64,000 bases of DNA from Geomonas diazotrophica (GTDB lineage: Bacteria; Desulfobacterota; Desulfuromonadia; Geobacterales; Geobacteraceae): contig NZ_JAHLMF010000001.1 in the NCBI RefSeq assembly GCF_018919385.1, positions 434,001 to 498,000 on the forward strand. The letters are read 5' to 3'. Of the stretch, positions 58,918 to 64,000 are shown piece by piece. The notes under the pieces were generated by a model. It did no database searches. It was not told the DNA's origin and worked only from the letters and a program-made list of their open reading frames with translations. A program made the position numbers and the translations under genes. Positions within the stretch are counted from its first letter, which is position 1. Each line of letters opens with the position of its first letter.

Positions 58918-59130
58918 TTATGCAGCCTCTTTCAGTGCCTTTTCGAGCATACGCCGTCTGCATGATGTGATCTCTGCTTTAAGAACAGGGTGCGCATCAA
59001 GGAAACCATCTTTATCCAGCAAGCTGGCCATATGATCAAGAACATGGACACGCTTCGTCCAGTCCAGGGTCTTGACCAGCTGGGCTACACTATCGATCGC
59101 TTCCTTCATTTCCACAGTTGTCATACTCAT
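58918..59130 (-). CDS. Small helical phage protein
   Basis: 70 residues: MSMTTVEMKEAIDSVAQLVK, then WTKRVHVLDHMASLLDKDGF and ITSCRRRMLEKALKEAA. Two starts six bases apart follow GGGGGGATGAG. No family recognised. Between the AlpA-like gene and the replication genes, so probably an early gene. Confidence 0.55.
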   Translation of the reverse strand: MSMTTVEMKEAIDSVAQLVKTLDWTKRVHVLDHMASLLDKDGFLDAHPVLKAEITSCRRRMLEKALKEAA

Positions 59131-59180
59131 CCCCCCCGTAGATTTGCCCCCAAGGGGCGGATTCCCGGCGTGTGGGCCGG

Positions 59181-59384
59181 TCAGTAGGTGCTGGTTGACG
59201 TCCTAACTCGGCTACGCTTGAAAGCTTCGACAGCGTCTACTTCGTAACGGACCCCGGCTTTTGCTCCGTTCCCCATTTTAAGGAAAGGAATACCCCCGCC
59301 CGTGATGCGCATACGACGGAGCCAATGAACCGACATGCCGATCTGTTCGGCCACCTCCTTCTCGTTCAACAACTTGTTACCCAT
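59181..59384 (-). CDS. AlpA-like helix-turn-helix regulator, copy 2
   Basis: 67 residues: MGNKLLNEKEVAEQIGMSVH, LRRMRITGGGIPFLKMGNG and VRYEVDAVEAFKRSR. Same fold and about 60 percent identical by eye to the copy at 48711. ATG follows GGAGGTCTT. Divergent from the repressor gene, with palindromic operators between them, which is the typical early switch of phages and of Gram-negative phage satellites. Probably the first gene of the early minus-strand operon. Confidence 0.82.
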   Translation of the reverse strand: MGNKLLNEKEVAEQIGMSVHWLRRMRITGGGIPFLKMGNGAKAGVRYEVDAVEAFKRSRVRTSTSTY

Positions 59385-59423
59385 AAGACCTCCTTCCATC
59401 GCGCGGAGATGCGCATAGCACCC

Positions 59424-59432
59424 GAAACTTTC
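59424..59432. promoter_or_regulatory. Operator half-site copy 1
   Basis: CGAAACTTTCT, a near-palindrome that matches the 59452-59464 site in its core. Centre 30 bases from that site, about three helical turns. Confidence 0.55.
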
Positions 59433-59451
59433 TTCACGGATGTTGCGGCTT

Positions 59452-59464
59452 CGGAAACTTTCCG
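59452..59464. promoter_or_regulatory. Operator copy 2 (perfect palindrome)
   Basis: CGGAAACTTTCCG, a perfect 13-base palindrome in the 150-base gap between the AlpA-like and repressor genes. Likely binding site of the repressor. Confidence 0.6.
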
Positions 59465-59536
59465 TTATATTCATTATGACAACCAATCAATACAAAGACA
59501 AACTAAACTAAACAAAGATTTTTTGCAAGGATAAAT

Positions 59537-60133
59537 ATGGAAACTTTGTCCGAATTCCTAAAAAATGAGCAAAATCAGCAGATTGTGCTTGATAAATTAA
59601 TCGAGGTGTTCAGAACGAGAGGAGAATGGGGTGCTCATGGCCTTTTCGTGAAGGTTGGAAAGGAGGTCGGTGTTTCACCTGCCTATGTTGGCCAGGTTTT
59701 CAACAAGAAAAAGCCTCTGACTACCACCTTCGTGCTAAACATGTCTGGATATCTCAGGGTGCCCGCACAGTGGCTGTGTGGGAAAATGCAAGGGGATTAT
59801 GAAGAGGCTAAAGCTGCCTTTGAGCGAGGAGTGGCGCTTGGGCCTGAAGAAGTTGAATTGGCGCGACAGAAATCCATTGAGGATAAGTATAGGTCCGACC
59901 TTATGCAGGCCGTGGAGCGTCGCGTGAGGCTCGTAGACGAAGCACTGGGCGAAGGCGGACTTGAAGGGGCCCTAGGTGGCAGGGCCGCAGTAGAGGAATT
60001 CGTAGAAGAGACGAAGAGAATTTTAGAAGAGCCTGGCTTGACGGCAGAAAAGCGGCTCGAACAGGTGCGAGAGCTGTTAAACCCACTATTTCTTCGTTTG
60101 GAGAAAGCAGTAAAAGATATTCCTCGGAAATAA
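59537..60133 (+). CDS. Phage-type repressor (HTH N-terminus)
   Basis: 198 residues starting METLSEFLKNEQNQQIVLDK after AAGGATAAAT. An N-terminal helix-turn-helix at about 35-75 (FVKVGKEVGVSPAYVGQVFN, KKPLTTTFVLNMSGYLRVPA) fits Xre/cI-type repressors; the rest is charged helix (VELARQKSIEDKYRSDLMQA, RAAVEEFVEETKRILEE). There is no S24 peptidase, so RecA-driven cleavage is unlikely and induction may need an antirepressor, as in satellites. An operator copy covers its own start codon. Confidence 0.78.
   Translation: METLSEFLKNEQNQQIVLDKLIEVFRTRGEWGAHGLFVKVGKEVGVSPAYVGQVFNKKKPLTTTFVLNMSGYLRVPAQWLCGKMQGDYEEAKAAFERGVALGPEEVELARQKSIEDKYRSDLMQAVERRVRLVDEALGEGGLEGALGGRAAVEEFVEETKRILEEPGLTAEKRLEQVRELLNPLFLRLEKAVKDIPRK
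59539..59548. promoter_or_regulatory. Operator copy 3, at the repressor start codon
   Basis: GGAAACTTTG, overlapping codons 1-4 of the repressor gene. Binding here would block its own translation start region or transcription, consistent with autoregulation. Confidence 0.45.
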
Positions 60134-60146
60134 AACAGCCTCGCAG

Positions 60147-61403
60147 CTATCCAACCGCCCTAGTCACCAGCTCGACCACCTTCCCACACACCCCATGAAC
60201 CATTAGCCGCTCAATCTCGTTTGCAATAGCCTGGAGGGGTGCGCGAAGGTCGTCGACGTCGGTGCAATCGTAATGTTTCCCCGTCACGCTCCCGTCTGAG
60301 TGGTTCGTCAGCTTGTCAATGTCCTGCCTGCGAAGCTTCAGCCTCTCCCCAATCGTGGTGAAGGACCGGCGCAAACCATGAACGGTTAGCTTGAGTCCGG
60401 TCTTGTACTGGAGGAGGTCGGCTTTCAGGGCAATGTGCCCCGTTTTGCTCGCATGATTGGCATTCAGGGAAGGGAAAATAAAGGGATTGTCCTCTGGGTT
60501 CTCTGCCCGTCTCCGTTTCAGGATCTCGAGGGACTGCCGCGAGAGAGGGACCTTCAGCGGCTGGTTGCTTTTCGTGTCTGGAAGGACCAGAGTCGTCTCC
60601 TCTAGGTCGACATGCTCCCACCGGAGCCCCGCCGCTTCCCGGTTCCGCAAGCCATGGTATAGACAGAACACGTAACAGTCCTGCGTGATCTCGTTGAAGG
60701 ACTTGATGCCCTCCCTGAAGACCTTGAAGTCATTCCCCCTCAAGCAGTCATCCCGACTGGCTGTCTTTGGCCACAAGCCAGCGATACCGATGACGGAGCA
60801 GGGGTTGACCGGCATCGCGGCCGGATACTTCACCTTAGCGTAATTCAAGATGGCCTGCAGCTTGCTGAAGTTGTTCTTCGCCGACATTTTCCCGTGGGCC
60901 TTCTCAACCAGCTTGAAGCGGTCGATGATGACGTCGGCGGGGATCTTACTGACTTCGGTGAGCGGCAAGTCCATCCAGGTAGCAAACTTGACCGGTATCT
61001 CCGACCGGTACGAATCCTCCGTCCGCGGCTTGAAGTTTTTGTCGGCCAGATGGATCTCTAACATCTTGGCTAGCGTCGGCACGTTGGAAGGGGCAACAGG
61101 TTGCCCAGCCCGGAGCTGCTGCAGAAGCACGCGCGCCTTCCCACGTGCCTCGTCAGGGGTCAACTCGCCGAAGGCCCCTACCTTGGCCTTACGAGTGACG
61201 TATTTGCCCTTTGCCGGGTCCATTACGTCTGCCTGAACGTAGAACACGCGGGCGCCCTTCTGCTTCACCCCTCCCTTGTCCGGGAAGTCGGCGGACACCC
61301 TCAACAAGAAACCTCTCAACTCGGTGTCGAAATAATCCACCCTCCCGGATTCCGGTGGGACTATCTGTCTTATCTCTCGCAACGTTAGGTTGATCTTCGG
61401 CAT
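60147..61403 (-). CDS. int: Tyrosine-type integrase
   Basis: 418 residues. N-terminal DUF4102-like arm domain (LTLREIRQIVPPESGRVDYF, FDTELRGFLLRVS), a SAM-like core-binding domain, and the catalytic domain with Arg in LYHGLRNREAAGL, HxxR in VHGLRRSF, and Tyr in GKHYD. A His/Asn pair (TNHSDGS) completes the set. It catalyses recombination between attP and the 3' end of the DUF1847 gene. Start 61403 chosen by the N-terminal match; no strong ribosome site is seen. Convergent with the repressor gene, its stop 13 bases from that stop. Confidence 0.93.
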   Translation of the reverse strand: MPKINLTLREIRQIVPPESGRVDYFDTELRGFLLRVSADFPDKGGVKQKGARVFYVQADVMDPAKGKYVTRKAKVGAFGELTPDEARGKARVLLQQLRAGQPVAPSNVPTLAKMLEIHLADKNFKPRTEDSYRSEIPVKFATWMDLPLTEVSKIPADVIIDRFKLVEKAHGKMSAKNNFSKLQAILNYAKVKYPAAMPVNPCSVIGIAGLWPKTASRDDCLRGNDFKVFREGIKSFNEITQDCYVFCLYHGLRNREAAGLRWEHVDLEETTLVLPDTKSNQPLKVPLSRQSLEILKRRRAENPEDNPFIFPSLNANHASKTGHIALKADLLQYKTGLKLTVHGLRRSFTTIGERLKLRRQDIDKLTNHSDGSVTGKHYDCTDVDDLRAPLQAIANEIERLMVHGVCGKVVELVTRAVG

Positions 61404-61419
61404 AGGCACCCCTCTTTTT

Positions 61420-61427
61420 CCTACCCA
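61420..61427. repeat. Inverted arm-type site
   Basis: CCTACCCA, the complement of TGGGTAGG, 20 bases left of the direct arm repeat and next to the integrase start. Confidence 0.35.
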
Positions 61428-61447
61428 CGAGCACAAACCCGCAACGC

Positions 61448-61465
61448 GGGTAGGACATGGGTAGG
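61448..61465. repeat. Arm-type repeat at attR
   Basis: GGGTAGGACATGGGTAGG, itself two GGGTAGG units. 127 bases left of the attR core. Matches the arm sites at 44986 and 45697. Likely integrase binding site overlapping the int promoter. Confidence 0.6.
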
Positions 61466-61469
61466 TCGA

Positions 61470-61511
61470 GAAATAAAAAAACCGCTAAAGCTGTACTAAA
61501 GCTTAGCGGTT
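61470..61511 (-). terminator. Element-borne terminator inside attR
   Basis: Near-perfect stem AACCGCTAAAGCT / AGCTTAGCGGTT followed on the minus strand by TTTTTTTATTT. It lies downstream of the DUF1847 gene but on the island side, so the element supplies a new terminator to its target gene and shields int from host read-through. Confidence 0.75.
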
Positions 61512-61582
61512 CATTGGACGCGGAGTCAAGCGTAATTTATTGATATTGCTAAAGAATATCAATATGTACAAATGTGAGCAAA

Positions 61583-62305
61583 CTATTCAATTACCATAGG
61601 CCCCTTTTGCAGCCTCTTGTAATAGAAATTCTGGCCGTAGAGGACGGCGGCGGGGTTGTGGCCGGTGACGCGGTCCTTCACGACAAGCGTGGTGACCGGG
61701 GCCTTGGAGTACTTGTTGAAAAGCATGTCGTGGCCGACGCACAGGCCGACGATCATGTTCATGTCGGTTTCGAGGCTGTTGCAGATCTCCGCCTGTGCGA
61801 TCGGGTTGCAGGCGGGCTCGAAGGTCCCGGGGCGCACCTTGTCGCTTTCGGCCAGTCCCAACTCCTTCTTGTCGATGCTCCCCGCCTTGCAGCAGACGCT
61901 GAAGGGGGTGAATCCCTGGGCCTTCAGGATGGCTACCAGCCGCTCGCACTCGTCGAGCAGGCCGATGCAGGTTGCGATACCGATCCTCTGGTAACCCATG
62001 AGCTTCGCGAAGGCGATGGTGTCCTCGACCCGGGTCCAGCGCGCGTTCACCGCGTCGCTGCCGGGGATGGGCTGGTAGCAAAGCCCCTCGACGCGGGCCG
62101 CCACGAACGCCATCTTGGCGTCCTCGCTCTCCCCTTTCATCAGCTCCGCCGTTTCCTTCACCACGGCGGCATGCCGGTCGGCCGGACAGTTCCCGGGCCT
62201 GGGCGGCGCGGTGGCCGGATCTCCGCTCCAGCAGTTGGTGGTCCCTTTCTTCTGCCAAACCGCGCTGCAGCTCGCGCAGGTGACCTCGGCGTACTCCTTT
62301 TCCAT
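61583..62305 (-). CDS. DUF1847 cysteine-rich protein (integration target)
   Basis: 240 residues. N-terminal zinc-like pair (CASCSAVWQKKGT) and further Cys sets (NCPADRH, IGIATCIGLLDECERL, VCCKAGSIDKKELG, FEPACNPIAQAEICNS). This matches the DUF1847 family found in anaerobes; function unknown, possibly metal or redox related. Start follows AAGGAGGAGAC. Its last codons (LQKGPMVIE) lie in the attR core, so the island reconstitutes the C-terminus. Confidence 0.85.
   Translation of the reverse strand: MEKEYAEVTCASCSAVWQKKGTTNCWSGDPATAPPRPGNCPADRHAAVVKETAELMKGESEDAKMAFVAARVEGLCYQPIPGSDAVNARWTRVEDTIAFAKLMGYQRIGIATCIGLLDECERLVAILKAQGFTPFSVCCKAGSIDKKELGLAESDKVRPGTFEPACNPIAQAEICNSLETDMNMIVGLCVGHDMLFNKYSKAPVTTLVVKDRVTGHNPAAVLYGQNFYYKRLQKGPMVIE
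61593..61613. other. Right attachment site (attR) in the 3' end of the DUF1847 gene
   Basis: 21 bases identical to 45615-45635, beginning ACCATAGGCCCCTTTTGC. It encodes the C-terminal residues of the DUF1847 protein on the minus strand. Confidence 0.8.
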
Positions 62306-62445
62306 GTCTCCTCCTTGTAAGCTCCAACCAAAGACGATTAACCGAAGACGCCATGCCGCAAAGGCAGGCCGTCATGAAAATTTGAGCTGCTGGCTTTCCC
62401 CAGCCAAAGCGTCTCTCTGCGTCCTGGCGCCTCCGCGCCTTTGCG

Positions 62446-62742
62446 TCAAGGGTTTAGCGGCTCCTGGATCAACACGTAGGGGGAGACGATCAGGCAGTTG
62501 AAGATCTTCCCCTTCTCGGCATCCCATTTCTTTACCTGCTCGAGGCTCGGCTTGGTCAAAAGGGACGAAGAGAGCCAGCGCTGCACCGCCTGCACCTCGT
62601 CCGCCGCGAGGGCCGCCCCCACCTCGACAAGCTCCAGCAGCGGGTCCACCACGATCACCCCGCCGCGCTCCAGGTGCGCCCTGAGCGAAAGCCAGTCGGC
62701 GATATCAACCTTGGTGGCAAGTTCCTCCTTGGCATCGGTCAT
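62446..62742 (-). CDS. DUF2288 domain protein
   Basis: 98 residues: MTDAKEELATKVDIADWLSL, GGVIVVDPLLELVEVGAALA and VQRWLSSSLLTKPSLEQVKK. This is the DUF2288 pattern of small cytoplasmic proteins of unknown function. ATG has GGAG upstream within GGAGTTTGAC. It lies 9 bases after the yceH stop, so the two genes are probably co-transcribed. Confidence 0.85.
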   Translation of the reverse strand: MTDAKEELATKVDIADWLSLRAHLERGGVIVVDPLLELVEVGAALAADEVQAVQRWLSSSLLTKPSLEQVKKWDAEKGKIFNCLIVSPYVLIQEPLNP

Positions 62743-62751
62743 GTCAAACTC

Positions 62752-63399
62752 CTATTCGAAAGATTTCTTGAAATCGGCGATGGTCTGGCGCAGGGCCGCC
62801 ACCTCCTCGCGCAGGCCGGCAACCTCCTGCTCCAACTCCGCGATCCGCTTGCTGTCCGCGCCCCCCCTCGAAGCTTCCGGCGCAGCGGCCAGTTCGGCGA
62901 GATCCGGCTCGCCCGACAAGAGCTGGCAGTAGCGCGGCTCCTTGCGTCCCGGCTGAACCGGCAGGCGCGTCACCAGCGGAGGCGTCCTCTCCATCAGGTC
63001 CTGCAGCACCGCCTCCACCTCGGCAAGGTCTGCGAAGGCGTGCATCCGCTCGCCGCGCGTCCTCAGCTCCCCCACCGTCTGCGGGCCGCGCAGCATCAGC
63101 TCGCACAAAAGCGCGAGCTCGGCCGGGGTGAAACGGAACTTTTCCACCAACGCGTGACGGTACTTGGACACCCTGCCGCCAACGCCGGAGAGGAGGGCGA
63201 ACTGCTTGAAGCGCAGGGTGTCGAGGGCGCCGGTCACCTCGGTCTCATCGAGGTTGGCAACCGGGTCACGGTTCGATTTCTGGTTGCAGGCGTTCACCAG
63301 CGCGTTCAGGGAAAGGGGGTAATACTCCGGCGTGGTCAGTTCCTTCTCGATCAGGGAACCGAGCACTCTAACTTCGATGGCGTTAAGGGTCACATCCAT
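62752..63399 (-). CDS. yceH: YceH family protein (DUF480)
   Basis: 215 residues. Two winged-helix repeats: MDVTLNAIEVRVLGSLIEKE to about 85, and FTPAELALLCELMLRGPQTV to about 165, both typical of YceH. The C-terminal coiled coil (SKRIAELEQEVAGLREEVAAL) follows. Family function is not established; it may bind DNA. Start 63399 is the N-terminal match with a weak GGAGC site; an upstream ATG would add a non-family extension. Confidence 0.88.
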   Translation of the reverse strand: MDVTLNAIEVRVLGSLIEKELTTPEYYPLSLNALVNACNQKSNRDPVANLDETEVTGALDTLRFKQFALLSGVGGRVSKYRHALVEKFRFTPAELALLCELMLRGPQTVGELRTRGERMHAFADLAEVEAVLQDLMERTPPLVTRLPVQPGRKEPRYCQLLSGEPDLAELAAAPEASRGGADSKRIAELEQEVAGLREEVAALRQTIADFKKSFE

Positions 63400-63554
63400 G
63401 GGGAAAGCTCCTTTATCCGGGGGCTTCTGGTCATCAATAAAACAACGGGGATTGCACCTTATGCCATACCCGGGCGTGAAGTCGCTCCAACTTACTAGAT
63501 TCCCGGACATGGTTCAATGCAAAAAGAGCGGTTGCGGCAGCGAAGACTCTTCTG

Positions 63555-63583
63555 TTGTATAACAATATTTTATTTGTTATGGT
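63555..63583 (+). promoter_or_regulatory. Probable promoter with overlapping inverted repeat
   Basis: TTGTAT and TATGGT spaced by 17 bases, about 45 bases before the start of the membrane protein gene. An inverted repeat ATAACAA-N8-TTGTTAT (63559-63580) fills the spacer, as an operator would. Confidence 0.5.
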
Positions 63584-63629
63584 ATGGCACAGTTAAGGCG
63601 GCAGCAGCAAATCCGCGCAAGGAGATGAC

Positions 63630-64000
63630 ATGGCGGTTAACCTGGATCTGAAGAAGATCAACAAGACGATAAAGATATTTACCGTGGCGCAGTTCGGGCT
63701 GATCGCCCTGCTGATCTATACCGCGGTCAACTTCCAGCAGCGGCTGCAGGCAGTGGGCAGGGGCTACCGCTTCATGAACGGGGTGGTCTATGCCTTCGTG
63801 ATCCAGTTGCTGCTCTTCTACCCCATCTTCAGGTTCGCCGCCAAGGAAGCCGAGCGGGACCTCGCCATCGCCGGGATGTCACCGACCCAGGAGGAGGCCA
63901 AGGAGTTCGCCAAGAAAAAAAGATGGACCGATGTGGCCAAGATGTCCGTCCTGGGCTTCTACTTCATCTTCGCCCTGGCGTCCCCGCCGGATCCCTTCAT
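63630..64000 (+). CDS. Membrane protein, N-terminal part (cut by window edge)
   Basis: At least 123 residues. Hydrophobic segments at about 17-33 (FTVAQFGLIALLIYTAV), about 51-70 (VVYAFVIQLLLFYPIFRF) and about 108-122 (MSVLGFYFIFALASPP). AAGGAGATGAC precedes the ATG. Charged stretch KEAERDLAIAG between helices. No family recognised. Divergent from yceH, with a promoter candidate at 63555. Confidence 0.75.
   Translation, partial: MAVNLDLKKINKTIKIFTVAQFGLIALLIYTAVNFQQRLQAVGRGYRFMNGVVYAFVIQLLLFYPIFRFAAKEAERDLAIAGMSPTQEEAKEFAKKKRWTDVAKMSVLGFYFIFALASPPDPF

Larger units (their letters stand above)
45615..61613. mobile_element. Integrated island of about 16 kb: phage remnant or satellite-like element
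   Basis: Flanked by a 21-base identical direct repeat, with an integrase gene next to the right repeat inside the island. Contents by module: integrase, repressor and AlpA-like regulator at the right end; helicase and loader; Mor-like activator; capsid, small terminase, tape measure; then small regulators and unrecognised genes. Portal, large terminase, protease, tail tube, baseplate and lysis genes were looked for in all longer reading frames and not found. Target is the 3' end of a DUF1847 gene, which is restored on integration. Confidence 0.85.

Noticed and set aside
58918-59180. Toxin-antitoxin pair among the small early genes
   Set aside because: The genes are single, helical and lack a toxin motif; nothing beyond size supports it.

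Overview
The window looks like part of a Desulfuromonadota chromosome, most likely from the Geobacter/Citrifermentans/Geomonas group. The grounds are the GC-rich coding sequence, a multiheme alternative complex III beside a cbb3-like oxidase, a CotA/OmpB-like multicopper oxidase, the many PAS-type sensor kinases and the c-di-GMP genes. This placement is inferred from gene content; no marker gene was compared.

Layout. 1-7.7 kb is a metabolic and stress block: the start of treZ, a ferritin-like DUF2383 protein, two tiny proteins, a three-domain DNA ligase D, a DUF1328 membrane peptide, a PPK2-type polyphosphate kinase and a PoxB-like pyruvate oxidase. 7.9-18.2 kb is one plus-strand respiratory operon. 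It runs ActB, a fused ActC-ActD, ActF and pentaheme ActA (alternative complex III), then cbb3-like CcoN, a diheme CcoO-like subunit, CcoS, two small membrane proteins and a monoheme cytochrome. Together these could carry electrons from quinol to oxygen. 18.3-28.1 kb, on the minus strand, holds a MASE3-PAS hybrid kinase, a GspE/MshE-like ATPase, a YfiN-like GGDEF-EAL protein, YfiR and a TonB receptor. 28.5-35.4 kb has a CpxRA-like pair with a candidate CpxR box, a small PAS-like protein, a multicopper oxidase and a sensor kinase whose N-terminal coding region looks frameshifted. 35.8-38.7 kb carries two tRNA-Arg(ACG), a lipoprotein, tRNA-Ser(GCT), tRNA-Ser(TGA), serS and thpR. 38.9-44.4 kb has a lone flagellin and a KdpDE-like pair beside a KimA-like potassium transporter.

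44.9-61.6 kb is an integrated genetic island. A tyrosine integrase sits next to the 3' end of a DUF1847 gene, and a 21-bp direct repeat flanks about 16 kb. A third, slightly diverged copy with the same arm-site spacing lies 0.7 kb further out, which points to two successive integrations at one site. The main element has a repressor facing an AlpA-like regulator with three copies of a palindromic operator, a DnaB-like helicase and a probable loader, a Mor-like activator, an HK97 capsid, a P27-type small terminase and a tape measure protein. I see no portal, large terminase, protease, tail tube, baseplate or lysis gene. It is either a decayed prophage or a phage-satellite-like island. Near the left end it carries unrecognised genes (a 435-aa membrane-anchored protein, a 96-aa membrane protein and a possible PD-(D/E)XK nuclease) and a DnaA-box-like array.

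61.6-64 kb returns to host genes: DUF1847, DUF2288, YceH and the start of a membrane protein.
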